A stretch of 64,000 nucleotides of DNA from Symbiodinium natans (GCA_905221605.1 CAJNDS010002810.1:1-64000), one strand, 5' to 3'. Positions 1 through 13,400 are shown, numbered from the stretch's first letter. Numbers and translations are program-made. Notes: generated by a model not told the origin, from the letters alone.

Positions 1-470
<470 letters not shown>

Positions 471-1750
471 ACCATCTCGTTTGCTGCTTCAAACACCTAA
501 CCACAGGTCTGCGAAGGTCACTATTGCGCTCATGGTTTTTCATGCGTCTACAGTTGCTTGCAAAATCCTCTTTGCGGCCCCCAGATCCTCCAGAAGCCTG
601 CGCTCGTGGATGATTTACAAGCCCTGTGGGGCTTAGGCGATGCCGGACCAGGGGAAGAGCAACCCGTGCCAAGGGTAGGATCAAAGTGGGTCACTTTTAC
701 GCAGCGGGAACGGCCAGGGCCTCGGTCCTGGAGCAAGTCTGACAGCTCTGCCCTAAACGGCCTTAAGACGTCGAGCATGGAATTAGATCGTTCCAGAACC
801 ATGGGCAAATGAGCTGGGACATTCCGAAAAGCAGGGTTTCTTTCCAGCCCCGACATGATAGCAGACTCGCTGAAAGGAGCCCTACCAAACATGATCGGAT
901 ACCTCGGCCCAAGGTATTGAATGAAGCCTCTCCTTGGACATGCAGAGCCAACTCCTTTAGCTTCCCGTTGAGCGTGGGGCTGAAAGCCCGAAAGCCTAGA
1001 TTCGCGGGCCCCTGGCCTGCCTAGCGGCTTTTACCCTGGGGTTTATAGGTTCACATGCCGCGAACACATCCGGAGGTCCTCTAAACACTAAGCCTGACCA
1101 GAATGCATGGGCACAGACAAAAAGCCCGAGGCTATAAGAAGGGGGGGACAAGGGGGGGGGGGGTGGGGGAAGGGGCGCCGCAACAGAAACAATCAAGAAC
1201 TCAGGACGAATGAAGAGATGCTGTAGAGGTCCTTACAAAAAGGCTCAGGCGGGGGATCCATGTACTCGTGTTTATTCTGAAGGGTTGGTGTCTTTGAGGG
1301 TTTAGGTTTGGGTTCCTTCGCGGGGGATTTTGCTGGGGCTTCGAAGAAGAATCAGAAGAGATGCCACCAAAACTCCAAGCTGTCTAGGGTGTAATATAGG
1401 GGCCTTAATAATTAGAATAGAGTTTTTGGGGGTTACTATACTGTGCTTATAAAGGGGCCTTAAGGGAATACTACTAGTAGTTGTTCCGATCCCTATAGTA
1501 CGTAGGGTTTAGGGTTGAGGCCTGAGGCTCGGAAGGAAGCCTTTGAGGACTCCCCCCCCCCAAGCCCTAAACCAAGATGGCATCCACGGCGAGTTGTTGT
1601 TTTCTAGACCCAAGAGTTCTAGGAATGAAAAGGGTACCCTTTTTGGCTTAAAGGGGCTGTATAAGGGAACCTAAACCCAATAGAAAGGGATTGAGGGCCT
1701 ACTCTCAGTCCTATTTTTGGACTTCTGGCAGATCCCCTCGCGCTATGCCG
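471..1750. other. Spacer, no gene identified
   Basis: Unique sequence with GC-rich stretches (about 500-1100), but no frame on either strand resembled a known family. It contains a G-rich purine run at 1141-1175 and, at about 1390-1700, AT-richer sequence with short hairpins around 'aagggtaccctt' and 'ccctatagta'. Unrecognised short exons cannot be excluded. Confidence 0.4.
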
Positions 1751-1879
1751 AAATCACCCCGCTTTGGGGTTCCCAAAAAGCTCTCTGAAACCCAATCCCC
1801 GAAGCCCTACAATGCGAAACCCTAACACTCCACGACGGAAACCCTTGACCCCAAAACCCTCGCAGTAAAGGGTAGTCGG

Positions 1880-1939
1880 GGAAGCCTTTTCGCATGCACT
1901 GATGGCTGCATTGTAGCTGATGGCCTCAGTGCGCACGTC
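1880..1939 (-). CDS. PPR repeat exon (AISACEK type)
   Basis: The minus strand reads DVRTEAISYNAAISACEKAS, a classic half of a pentatricopeptide repeat with the SYNAAISACEK signature that is very abundant in dinoflagellate PPR proteins. PPR proteins bind organellar RNA and assist its processing. Only this fragment of about 20 residues is recognisable. It lies downstream of the ankyrin gene, also on the minus strand, so it belongs to a different gene whose other exons were not found or lie off the left edge. A sequence of TTTAGGG character follows at 1951-1972. Confidence 0.65.
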
Positions 1940-2097
1940 CGGGTGGGGGATGTTAGTTTAGGGTTTAGGGTTCTGCTTAGGGCCTTGGGCACACAAAGGG
2001 CAGGTTTTAGGGCCAGGGCGGAGGAGTTTGGGAACCTAGTGAGATCCCGAAGCCACCTCAACCCCCCTTATTTCCAAGCCCTAAACCCAAAGGTTGA

Positions 2098-2340
2098 GGG
2101 TTTAGGGTTTAGGGTTTAGGGTTTAGGGTTTAGGGCCAGAAGCCCTGTCCAAGTTCAACCTGCGCTCTTTTCCAGCACACCTCGCGCTGCCCACACAAAA
2201 CTCTAAGACGGTCTGCCACGTCGAGGCGACGAGACCCTAACCCCTAAACCCTAAACCCTAAACCCTAAATCCTAAACCCTAAACCCTAAACCCTAAACCC
2301 TAAACCCTAAACCCTAAACCCTAAACCCTAAACCCCAAAA
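2098..2340. repeat. Facing telomere-like arrays (TTTAGGG then CCCTAAA)
   Basis: About five TTTAGGG units at 2098-2135 are followed, after about 100 bases of unique sequence, by about 14 CCCTAAA units at 2236-2333. The two arrays are inverted with respect to each other and could pair. Confidence 0.9.
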
Positions 2341-2758
2341 ACCAAACCCTAACCCCTAAAAACCCTAAACCTCAACCCCCTAAATTGGCAACCCTATATG
2401 TTCAACCTTCCTGGGCGTCTGCAGTAACCTAAGGCCTTAAGGCCCTGATCACGATCAACCCTGGACCTCTTTACCCTGGAACCTCCAAACCCCCCCTAAA
2501 CCACATCAGCCATATACAGCCCTTAACCCTAAACCCCCTAAGAACCGCATGTTAGCCATACAGCCCCTAACCCTAAAACCCCTAAGAACCGCACGTTAGC
2601 CATGCAGCCCTCATACCCCCCAAAGAAGCTCATGTTAGCCATACAGCCCTCATACCCTCAACCCCTATCAGAACCCCAGAACCCGAGAGCCCTAAACCCC
2701 TAAACCCTAAACCCTAAACCCTAAACCCTAAACCCTAAACCCCAGAGCCGTCACAGGC

Positions 2759-4532
2759 TCAAGCTCTCGAGCTTTCCAAGAGCAGGGACGCCACGGCATC
2801 CCGGTCGTCCCTCAGCGCGAGCTGAAGGGGAGACAAGTGCTGATACCTTGAAGCGCAGGGTTCGGGGTTCTCATGGTTTCTCGAGGGGATTTGGGTTTTG
2901 GGTTTTGGGGTTTTGGGGTTTTGGGTTTTGGTTTTTGGGGTTTTGGGTTTTGGTTTTTGGGGTTTTGGGGTTTTGGGTTTTGGTTTTTTGGTTTTGGGTT
3001 TTGGGGCTCTCCAGCGAGGATTTCTTTGGGTTCTTCAGTTTTAAGGGGCTCTTGGGGTGTTTGGGGGTTCTGGGGGTGTTTAGGAAGAAGGATCGTAGCA
3101 ACGATTTGCAAAGGTGCCTTTGCAGATCGAAAACCCATAAAGCCTCAAAGGCTCTCTAAAGCATCCTAAAGCCCCTTAAAGCCCTTAAAGCCCTTAAAGC
3201 CCTCAAAGCCCTTAAAGCCCTTAAAAGCCCTTAAGAAGCCCTTAAAGCCCTCAAAGCCCTTAAAGCCCTTAAAGCCCTTAAAAGCTCTTAAAGCCCTTAA
3301 ACCGCCGAAGTCCAAGAGGCCCGTCGAAGTAGCAGCAGTCTCTGTCGGCGCCCGCACTGAGGAGAAGGTGCACGATGTCAACCTCGACTGTGCCCCTTCT
3401 TTGAACCGGCTCCGGGGTTCAGGGGGGGGGGGGGGGGGGGGTTTGGGGGTTTGGGGGTTTAAGGGCTTTAGGGGTTAGAGGGTCTTAGGGGCTTAGGGGC
3501 TTGGGGGTTTAGGGGTTTGGGGGGTTTAGGGGTTTGGGGGTTGAGGGGCTTAGGGGTTTGAGGGTTTTAGGGCTTAGGGGAGTTTAGGGATTAAGAACTT
3601 CTTCACGGTCACATCGCTTTCTAAACCTAAACCCTCGACGCCCGACGAACAATTCAAATGCAGACCGGCAACAAAGCCGCGCTTGGCAGCTATGTGCAGA
3701 GGAGTCTGTCCCAAATGCGTGTCCTGGGTTTAGGTTCGGGTTCACGGGTCCAGGAGTTGAGGGTCTTTCTTAGGGTTTGCGCTTCTTTCGCGGCTTTTGT
3801 ATGAGTGGTTGCCGGGGATGCAACGGACCTTACCAAAAAATACCCAACAGGGACGTGGTGTCTTCGGTGTTCGTCCTAGCTGCAAGCAGTAGTTGAACCA
3901 TCTGCCGATTGCCCCTCGCGATCACCATATGCAGAGGCGATCCCACAAAGGAGCTGAAGCTTGCTTGGGCGCCAGCAGCCAGCAAAAGCCGGACCACGTC
4001 CACGTAGTTCCGGTCCACGGCGACGTACAGCGCGCCAACCTTACAGGTGCTCCAAGGCGGAGTTGGCGAAGAGTGCCATAGTCTGTAATATCAGCGGCAG
4101 GAACTATAAGGGAGGGGACTGGGTGACTAGACTTCTAGGGGCCCACGAACTCCTCACCACACCCCCTCCTCCCCGCCCTTAAGCAGCAGCTCGAGCAGCA
4201 GGTGTGGACCGAATATCTGCCTTCGCTTCCAACAACAGGCGGACGGCCTCCGCACTCCCCCTGACGGCACTGGCAAGGAGGGGTGTCTCTCCATTGTGCT
4301 GGGTCCCTATGTCAGCCCGGGCTTCAAGGAGTATGCGGATGATCTCCACATAACCACTTCGAGATGCCGACATCAGGGGCGCCCCCACCCTGGATCCCTC
4401 GTCCACATCCGCCATGGCTTCACAGAGCATGCGCACGATGTCGATACCTAGACTTCAGGAGCAACCTAGGAACAAAAAAAAAGGGCATATACCCTTTCTG
4501 GGCTCTAAGGGGAATGTTAAGGGAAGCCCAAC

Positions 4533-4563
<31 letters not shown>

Positions 4564-5431
4564 AAAAAAAAAAAACAACGCAAAACACAAATTTGGGCCT
4601 CCTCTCCGGGTCCCAGATACGGTTCCTCTCGACGGCCAGGAGGATCGGTGCTGTTGGCATGGCCGGGTCCAAGGGGATGCTGAGCATCTCTTCGACCCGC
4701 ACTGTGGCACCGGTCTCCTCTACTCAACCCTAAACCCTAAACCCTAAACCCTAAACCGTAAACCGTAAACCCTAAACCCTCAACCCAGATACTATTTGTC
4801 ATACATCCTCTTTTGGGGATGTATCTAGACAAAAACTAAGAAATAGTTCCCAAGGGGGATATATAGTCTCAATGGCCAGGGAGAAGTCCCGGGTCTGCAC
4901 CGCGGATGCCGTGGCAAACGGAAGCAACACCAGCTGCAAGTCTGCCTCGGATCTGGCCCATAAAATAAACCCCTCTGAAACATATTCCTCAAGATTAGAT
5001 CCTCTTTTAACCCACTAAAGAAGGGAAAATACTAACAAAAACATCCCATAACCCCTAAACAAGGGACAAGACTAAAAAAAGAAAAAGTATCCCAGAAGGG
5101 CCTACCTAGCTGCATGATACTGGTCGTCAATCAGACCGTCCGAGTCCTTGAGGATCCCACGCTCGGAAAGTAGCCGCTGTCTGAATCGACTCACCTGGGT
5201 TGGCCGTGAAACCCTTCGAAACACAATTATATATGTAGGGTCCCTTTGAAAAACCCCAAATAAGGAAACTTGCGTGAATTTTCCAATAAGGAAACTATAA
5301 CATGTACCAAAAGCCAAGCTAGTCACCCCACAGATGGGCTGCAGCCGCTTCTTCAGAGACCGCACCTCGGTCAGCTCCAAAAGCGGCTGCACCAGGAGCA
5401 CTTGCCCAGACACGTTGGAGACGCGCACCAT
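2759..5431 (-). CDS. Ubiquitin-like domain plus ankyrin-repeat protein, nine exons
   Basis: Exons fixed by frame: 5327-5431 (ATG start, MVRVSNVSGQVLL), 5114-5194 (SRFRQRLLSERG), 4871-4945 (ADLQLVLLPFATAS), 4621-4717, about 4180-4447, 3863-4039, about 3630-3723, about 3310-3395, and 2759-2846 (ends LLLESSRA, then TGA). The first three exons join into a diverged ubiquitin-like fold, with VRSLKKRLQ standing for the ubiquitin helix and DLQLVLLPF for the last strand. The rest are ankyrin repeats: TPLHIAAKRG, VDVVRLLLAAGA, AEAVRLLLEAKAD, VEVDIVHLLLSAGAD. This architecture is common in dinoflagellates. The usual role is protein-protein binding, and no substrate can be named. No ubiquitin di-glycine end is present. 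Introns carry telomere-like arrays and use GT, GC and GA donors. The ends of exons 5, 7 and 8 are not resolved. Family call is firm, function unknown. Confidence 0.8.
2888..3004. repeat. TTTTGGG/TTTTGGGG array
   Basis: A drifted telomere-like array alternating GGGTTTT and GGGGTTTT units, immediately upstream (sense direction) of the last ankyrin exon, so it is intronic. The glycine/phenylalanine-rich open frames here are repeat artefacts. Confidence 0.85.
3169..3299. repeat. Nine-base CCCTTAAAG tandem array
   Basis: About 13 copies of CCCTTAAAG with CTC, extra-A and AAG variants fill the intron between the last two ankyrin exons. The unit looks like a two-base expansion of CCCTAAA. Confidence 0.85.
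3421..3600. repeat. G run followed by degenerate TTTAGGGG array
   Basis: A run of about 19 G is followed by GGGGTTT/TTAGGGG units with TTAAG and TTGAG variants. Intronic within the ankyrin gene. Confidence 0.8.
4532..4575. repeat. C22-A22 double homopolymer
   Basis: About 22 C followed directly by about 22 A, inside an ankyrin-gene intron. On the transcript (minus) strand this reads T22-G22. Confidence 0.9.
4729..4860. repeat. CCCTAAA array plus adjacent small hairpin
   Basis: CCCTAAA units at 4729-4786 are followed at 4787-4850 by an AT-richer imperfect hairpin: ACTATTT at one end and AAATAGT at the other, with CATACATCC/GGATGTAT as an inner stem. Lies in the intron between ankyrin-gene exons 3 and 4. 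Confidence 0.7.
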
Positions 5432-7430
5432 TCCGCGAGGATTCAGTCTTTTAAGAGGCCCTTTTTGTAAGAATATTCTGGGGGGGCTTATAGGGTGTAG
5501 GGGATTTCAGGGTTTTTGGGGTTCTTAGGGTTTTTAGGGTTTAAGCTCATGAAAGGCTTGGGGTCCAGGCTCTTATCTGGGTCCCACAGCTGCCTCACCA
5601 CCTGAGCCGCAACCCCTGCAGCGCCTACCTTTGCTACCATGGTGAAGGCAGGAATGACCCTACATGACCCCAAGCTCCTAAACCCTGAACCCTAAACCCT
5701 GAACCCTAAACCCTAAACCCTAAACCCTAAACCCTAAACCCTAAACCCTAAACCCTAAACCCTAAACCCTAAACCCTAAACCCTAAACCCTAAACGACCC
5801 GATAACCCCCTGAAAAGCCGAAAGCCTACAAACCCAGACAAACTCGAGATGTCTTGCCTCAAGCATGGGTTCTGCATATGTGTGTGTATATATATATATA
5901 GATAAGCGTATATCGCAATGTAACATGATGAAATTAGGGTTCTGGGGTTTGGCGCGGCCGCGTGACATAACGTGAGGTTTGCGTTAGCAAGGGCATGCAT
6001 GCGAAATAGAGACTGGCATGTGCATCTCTTCGGATTTTAAAGGGTTTCCGGGGCCCAAAACACCACATAAATGTAAGGACCGGCTTCTACAAACATGGTT
6101 TCCCCGCATCCGGCCCGTTTACCCCAATAGTAGGATCCTTATGTTTGTGTGGCTTTTGGCGCGCCCCTGAGTCCCTAAGTTTAAAGGGTTTAGGGACAGC
6201 CCCTCAGGACCCTAATCCCAGAGTCCCCACCCTAACCCTGAACCCACGTGCTGGACCCCGCAACTGTGTTTGACTCCCCACAAGTCCCCTGAGCACTAAC
6301 CCTTTCAACCCTGCCGCCAAAAAAGTCAGCAGACTACTCTCAGACCCTAGAAGGCCTATTCCAGGGGAGAAAACCGGAAAGTAAGATTTTGGAGAAAATA
6401 GCTTGGGACTCAATTACACCGTATACACCGTCCTTTTCCTATGCTTCAAGCAAACCTTCGGGCGGGTCAGGCCGCAAACCCGATAAATCCTTGATGACTT
6501 CACGCGCTCAGGCGAGCTGCGTTGGGTTCCGTGCTTCTCCGCTGGAGAAAGTCTTTCCTGGAGGCTTGGGCTTTTTGAATTTAGGGTTTAGGGTTAGGAC
6601 CAGGGGTTGTGGTTTCGGAATAGGATGGGGCTTGCGGGGAGCTCCACGAGACTTTGAGACCCTACACCCTAAACCCTCAACTCTAAACTCTAAACCCTAA
6701 ACCCTAAACCCTGAATGATGCAGCAGAGGCAACAGTTCAGGGGGATTCTGAGGGTTTCAGGGGCCCCAGAAAGGCCAGATGATGCAGGCCAGTTGCAAAC
6801 TGAGGGCGATGCGCCACTTCCCCTGCCCGTTTAGGGTTTAGGGTTTGGGGTTTTGGGGTTTGGGGGTTTGGGGGTTTGGGGGTTTGGGGGTGGGGGGTTG
6901 GGGGGTTGGGGGTTTGGGCGTGGGGGGTTGGGGGTTGGGGGTTGGGGGTTTGGGGGGCTGGGGGGTTGGGGGGGTTGGGGGCTTGGGGGTTGGGGGTGTT
7001 TGGGGGTTTGGGTTTGGGGGTTTGGGGGGGGTTGGGGGGTTTGGGGGGTGGTTGGGGGTTTGGGGGTCTGGGGGTTGGGGGTTTGGGTGGGGTTTGGGGG
7101 GGTTTGGGGGGGGGTTTGGGGGTTTGGGGGGTTTGGGGGGTTTGGGGGTTTGGGGTTTCGGGCAGGGCTGCGGGCTTTTTCTGGTTCTTTGTTGGGGGTC
7201 CCTTCTTAAAAAAACGCTTACACACGCCATACATCAGGGCCCAAACTTCGGGTCCCTATAAACAAGGGTGAGGTACGGGACCATGCGAAGGGCGCATGGA
7301 TTTAGGGTTGTCACCCCCCCCAACCCCCCAACAAAAAGGAAAAAAAAAAAACTACCCCAAAAGATGAAAGATCAGGGGCTTTGGGGCTTCAGGGCTCAAA
7401 GGCTTCAGACTACGGGGCTTAGGGGTCTAG
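5432..7430. other. Spacer dominated by telomere-like repeats
   Basis: Contains a CCCTAAA array at about 5690-5795, a short TA tract at 5886-5900, mixed CCCTAA sequence at 6230-6310, TTTAGGG at 6580-6595, and the G-rich array at 6830-7160. No exon was recognised. It separates the ankyrin gene from the 3' end of the PPR exons. Confidence 0.5.
6830..7165. repeat. TTTGGGGG G-rich array
   Basis: Starts as TTTAGGG at 6831-6846, then becomes GGGGGTTT and GGGGGTTG units with variable G length to about 7160. Strong quadruplex potential on the plus strand. Long proline-rich or glycine-rich frames here are artefacts. Confidence 0.9.
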
Positions 7431-7440
7431 GTGCTGGCCG

Positions 7441-10400
7441 GGCCTGTTTTTCGCAGGTACTGATGGCCGCGGAGAAGCTCACGATGTTGGGGAGCCTCGT
7501 GGAAGGCTGACAGTATCGGGGACTGAGCAAAGAAGAGAACACCTTTTGCTCAAAAACTATGGGGGATGTGCTGGCTACCCCAGCCCTTAAATTGAGGACA
7601 GCGTCGCCGCGTGGTCCATCGTCTGGTGTGGGGGCAAATACACACCAAACCCGAAACCCTCCGACGGGCTTTCCAAGCTCAACAAGCTCTCTGCCAGCCC
7701 AAGAACAGCTGGGCTCTGGGAAAAGACGCCAGAAGAGAGAGCCCCCTCTTCCACTGAATCGCCTCGCGCAGGAAGACTTGTCGTGCGGGGGGAAGGGGGC
7801 CTGATGAGGGGTTGAGGCTGAAAGCTTGAGGCGGCTCATATATATATATATATATATGAAGAGGGAACTAGATCTACAAGTAACTATCGTGGTACCGGTT
7901 AATTAATTTGTATCGCTGCCTGCCCTAAAACCCGAAAAAGCCTAAACCCTAAAGCCGGCCTTCTCGCACGCCGAGAGCGCCGCAGATTGCGAGATGACAT
8001 CTGGGAGGAGCAGGGCCCGGCCTTGTACGAGGGCTCAGGGTTTAGGGTCCAGGGTCTAAGGTTTAGGGCTTAGGGTCCCAGGTTTCGGAGGCATGAGAAG
8101 GTTTAAGGTTCTAGACATTAAAGGCCTCCCCTGTTCTATTCGGATTCTTGGACTCCCAAAGAAGCCCTAACTTTCAGGAGGCCACAACTCCAACTTTCTG
8201 GCTAAGTTTTTCCAGACTCCTCAACCCTCTCGGGTTTAGGGTTTAGGGTTTTAGGTTTTAGGGTGTGTTTAAGGCAAGCCTACCCCAGCACCTCGATGAA
8301 CCCTGCGCCCTTGCTGATTACTCGAGGTCCTGGCCGTCCTAACCAAGGGTTTCGGGTTTAGGGTTTAGGGTTTGGGGCTTGGGGTTTTTAGGGTTTAGGG
8401 TTTAGGGTTTAGGGTTTGAGGTTTAGGGTTTAGGGTTTAGGGTTTAGGGTTTAGGGTTTAGGGTTTAGGGTTTAGGGTTTAGGGTTTAGGGTCTAGGGTT
8501 TAGGGTTTAGGGTTTAGGGTTTAGGGTTTAGGGTTTGAGGTTTGAGGTTTAGGGTTTAAAGAAGCTGGGCCGCGCAGATGGCGAAGCAGACTGAGACCCT
8601 CCGCCCACAGCGAGATGGCGGCATTGTAGATGACCAGGTTAGCCCGCCTGCAGCTGCGAGCCCTATTTATTTCCGGGGCCCAATAAAGTCACAGAATTCG
8701 AGCCAAGAGGAGAAAAAAAGACCCTCAAACCCTGAAACCCCAGAACCCCGAAGTCCAAAAGGCCGAAACCCTAAACCCTAATTTTTATGGTTCAGGGTTT
8801 AGGGTTGAATTAGGGTTTAGGGTTTAGGGTTTAGGGCTTAGGGTTTAGGGCTTAGGGCCCCTAACCCATGAGCCCCAAACTCCCTAAACTCCCTAAAACG
8901 GCCCCAAGGGGCAGCAGCCGATGGTGCATGTCGTCGATGAGCGCCAGGGCTTCTTGCCAGCGCGCGGCCTACTTTGCGATTTGGTGGGGGGGGGAGGTGT
9001 GGGTTCTGAGGCTTTAGGCTTCAGAGTTTCAGGGTTTCAGGGTTTCAGGGTTTTAGGGCTTCAGGGTTTCAAGGTTTACGCGCTTGAGCCCTCAACCCTA
9101 CAACCCCCCGCGCCCTTCCCCAAAAGGAATAAAACTAATCCTTGCTGGCACCTTCTCGCACGCGCTCACGGCCGCGCCGAAGCAGACGACATCTGGGACC
9201 GTTGTTTGCTCGTCCAGCTCCTCGGTTGGTCCGAGAAAAGCCCTCTGAAAAACATATTCCCACTCAGAACGTACTTCGGCTACTTCTCCAACCTCCTGCC
9301 AACAAATTACAAACCCTAAGCCCTCCCAAACCCTACAAACCCTACCCTCCCTAAACCCCGACAGGCCCAGTGAGAGACGGAGGGTCTGCGAGGAACGCCA
9401 GAGCTGCTTCCCAGAGACCACAGCGGTCGAGGGCCGCCATCGCCTGAGAGGGGATTAGGAGAATTAGAGTTTTCAGCGCTTGGGGCCCTTGTGGGTAGGA
9501 TTTTTGGGGGTTTTGGGTGCAGGGGTTTAGGATTTTAGGGGTGTTAAGGGTTCACGGCGGTCTTGGGTGTGATTCACGGGCCTCCAAACAGGCCTCTTCG
9601 GAAAATCTGGGATTGAGGTCGCAAGGTCTCTGAAGTGGCTCTCAAAACCAAGAGGTGAAGGGTTCAAGGGCATTCTACCGGGGCGTCAAACCCTACAAAG
9701 CCCAACAGCCCCAAAGTTGACCTGAGAGGAGCGCTGGCCTCCTTGGGTGTGTGTAGGGCTCAGGGGTTGGGGCGTTTTTTATCGGCGCGCCTGGGAGCTT
9801 TGGGCTTACAGGAGCCGACCCTCTCTCTGCGCGCCAGCTGGCAGAAGAGTACGCCACCAAATCCCGGTCGAGGCGTATTCTTGGCATGGTGGCCTGCGGC
9901 ATACTGTCCAAAGCCAGAATGGATATGTCTGGGCGCTCATTGTAAGGGGTGTTTCGAGCTTGAGGTTTAGGGTCTATGTGGAGTAGGTTTTTGGGGCTTG
10001 TTGGTGTTTTGCTCAAGGCTGCGCGTTCTGAGTACGGGCCTTATGGATTCAGCTTCAGGGTTTGGTACCACATTTCCCCACCACGAAGCCTGAACTTCAG
10101 AGCAAGCAGCCCTAAATCCGAACGCTCAACCTGAACCTTAAGCCCCAATAAACCCGTCTATCTGTAACACCAAGAAACCTCCCTAGAAGCCTTATCAAGC
10201 CAGGCAACACCCGCTAAGCCCCTTGAGCCCCTAAATCCCCCACCCTAAAACCCTAAAACCCTAAAACCCTAGAACCCTAAAACCCTAAACCTAAACCCCA
10301 AAACCCTAAACCCCCAAACCCTACATTCCTAAAAGCCCTGAAGACCTGAAGACCCGAGGCCCGGAAGCCCAAACCCCCATGCCGCGAAGCGGCAAAGAGC

Positions 10401-13400
10401 GCCAGTGCCTTTTCCCACCTCCCGGGTGGTTGGCAGAGGCAGGCTGTGGGCTCAGGGCGCATTTAAGGCAGCAAAGGCCATGTAGGGCAGGTTGGGCGCA
10501 GCTTGGGCCAATTAGGGTGTAGGGTATTTAACGCACAAGCTCGGGTCAAGGGCTTAGGGGTTCAGGGGTTTAGGGGTTTAGGGGTTTAGGGCTTAGGGGG
10601 GTTTAAGGTTTAGGGTTTGCTGGGCCCTCGAGGCCTCGTGGCCGTACTGCACGCTGTGAGGGCAGCCGAGATGGACACCTTTCGTGCGCAGGGCTTTGTT
10701 ACGTGGGGGGTTTCCGCAAATCGGGATACTCGTTTTGGGGGGCACTTTAAGGGGAATCACCATGGTGTTGCAGTCTTGGAGGTGTTGGCCCGTGGGGGGA
10801 GGGGGCGCTTCCATGGCTGAGGGCATGATGTAAAGATATGCTTACCTTCTGAGTCAAGAAGCCCTAAATCGAAACACCAAACCGCCGGCCCGCACCCCCA
10901 AACCTTCTGCGAAGAGCTGGAATCCCATCTTCTACCCACAACCCTGAAGCCTACACCCTAAACCATACACCGTTCGTGCCAAGAGACGACATCGGGCTGC
11001 AGGGCGAGCCCAGCAATGCCCTGCCAGAGCTCAAAGGTTTGCTGCCACCTCTGCCAGAGGTAGGGGTTTAGGGTTATAGGGGCTTTCAGGGTTATTCGGG
11101 TTGTTTGGGTTACCTAGTAGCCCAGTAATCATGATAAGGGCACTCTTTTTTGGGCTGGCTACTTCATAAGGGAACCCATAACAAAAAATCACCACTTCGA
11201 GCATCCCCACCCTGACCCTTGAATCCAAGCCCCCTCTCTAAAAGCCCGAAACCGCGAACCTACGTCCCTTTCAGAAGCTGGGGTTTGTTACCCTAAACTA
11301 CCTAACCTATGAAACCTCTGCCACCTTGCTGCGTGACCTCCAGCCAGCTATGCGGGCAGCAAAAATATCCTAACTCTACGGGAGGGTTGCTTCTTGGGGC
11401 ATCACTCGGATAGCTCCGTGTGAAAGGCCCCTTCAAGACAGGGGACTAGCCCCTTCAACTTCACATGACGGCTTAGGGTTTTTGTGCGCCGCCGCTTTGT
11501 CCTCAAAATCGAACGGTGGGGAAAATGGTTAAAGGGTACCACTGGTCTACGAAGGTTACTAGGGTTCCTATGGGTTACGAGGGTTTAGGGTTTCGGGTTT
11601 AGGGTTTCGCGTGAAGCCTCCTTGCTCTGTGGGGTCATGGGTGTCTGGGCTTGCCACTTTGTGTATTTAGAGGGCTTGAGGGTCTGAGTTCTGAGGACGT
11701 TAACACCCCCCCCCCCGCCCCAAACATGCCCAGGAGGCCGCATCTGACGCTCGCAGGCTGTCAGGGCAGCGTTGGCCACGATGAGGTTGCCCTGGTCAAC
11801 TGGGAGGTTTGGAAAGGACTGGGGCTTCGGGCTTTTGGAAGTCGATGAAAACAAGGGAGTTGTGAACTCAAAAGGCCCCAGACCTCCAAGAAGGGGCTCA
11901 GGCGCTTCGGCCCTGAAATGAGGGGCTCGACCGCAGGGCAGGGAGTCGGAAATTCCTCAATCTTTCAAGAGCTCCTAAACCCTAAACTTAAACCCTAAAC
12001 CCTAAATCGCACAGAAAACTGAACAGTCCACAGGGGGTGCCGCGCCCTGCCTGATTTGAAAGCATTGCGGCATCGAGGTGGCGTAGCCTCGGGTTGCCGC
12101 AACCCCCCCCCCCCCGACGTAGAAAAATGTCTATTTGGGCTTCTGACAGGTTTACGATGGAATGTTGGGGAGAAATAGGCCTAGGGAGCAAGGCTGCCCT
12201 GAAATGAGATGGCGTCGGAGTGGAGGAATGGGCTTGCCTTGAAGCCTGAAGGTACAACAGAAGTTGTAGCCCCACAACCGATCTATTCCTTGTATTCCTG
12301 AGCTTCCCTAATGTTTTCCGACGACGCTAAACCCAAACACTAAACCCTAAACCCTAAACCCCCAAACCCTAAACCCTAAACCTCGGAAACTCTAAACCCT
12401 ATAAACCCTAAACCCGAAAAATCCCCTGAACCCTAAGCTCTAAATAACCCTAAACCCTAAACCCTAATTGCCCTCATTGCCCTAATTGCCCTACTTGCCC
12501 TAGTTACCCTAACCAACACTGGCCGCGAAACCCTCGCTCCCAGGGCGGCGCCGCAGCAATGGCCGAGGAGAAAGTGGCAGAGGTCGGCTGTAGCCTGGGA
12601 TGCGGGTTTTTTGGGGGGTTTAGGGTTTAGGGTTTTAGGGTTTTAGGGTTTATAGGGTTTATAGGGTTTATAGGGTTTATAGGGTTTATAGGGTTTATAG
12701 GGTTTAGGGTTTAGGGTTTAGGGTTTGGGGTTTAGCTTAGGGCTTAGGGTTTACAGGGTATAGGGTTTAGGGTTTGGGGTTTGGGGTTTGGGGTTTAGGG
12801 TTTAAGGCTGGGCTTGATGGAGGGCCAAGGGCCTCCCTCGGGAATAGCCGGTCCCTTTTTGCATCCGGGCACTATAAAACCTCCCGATGCCACCCCGCAG
12901 GCCTCCATGATAAGCAACGGCCTCGACAGAGACTAGAACCCCCCGAGCCCGCAAACCCTTAACCCTCAAGCCCTTAAGGCCCGCAACCCTCGAAGCTCCC
13001 AGACCCTGGACCCTGAAGCTCCTAAACCCTAAACCCTTAAGCTCCGAAACCCCAAACCTTGAAGCTCCTAGACCCCAAAACCCTTAAGCTCCTAAACCCT
13101 AAACCCGAAACCCTGAACCCTGCATGAAACCCTAAACCCCCCACAAGTCCCAGGAGAGGCGCCGGGCGCGCGGCAGGCAGCGTAGGAGCTCTAGAGATGC
13201 CAGCCACTGGCCCGGAAGCCCAGAGAGGACGACGTTGGTGGCGATGATGTCACAGGCGATGCCTTGGGTGGTGGTGGGCCTTCTGCAAAAAACCGAGCAG
13301 AGACTCAAGGGTTTCTTAAGGGGAGGGGGTGGTTCAAGGGGAGGTAGGTACCTAGGGAATTTTAGGGAAGCTTTAGGGAGTCTTGGGTTACCTTCCCCCC

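Noticed and set aside
6737-7271. Overlapping proline-rich and glycine-rich frames of 118-165 codons
   Set aside because: Products of the TTTGGGGG array, open in many frames at once.
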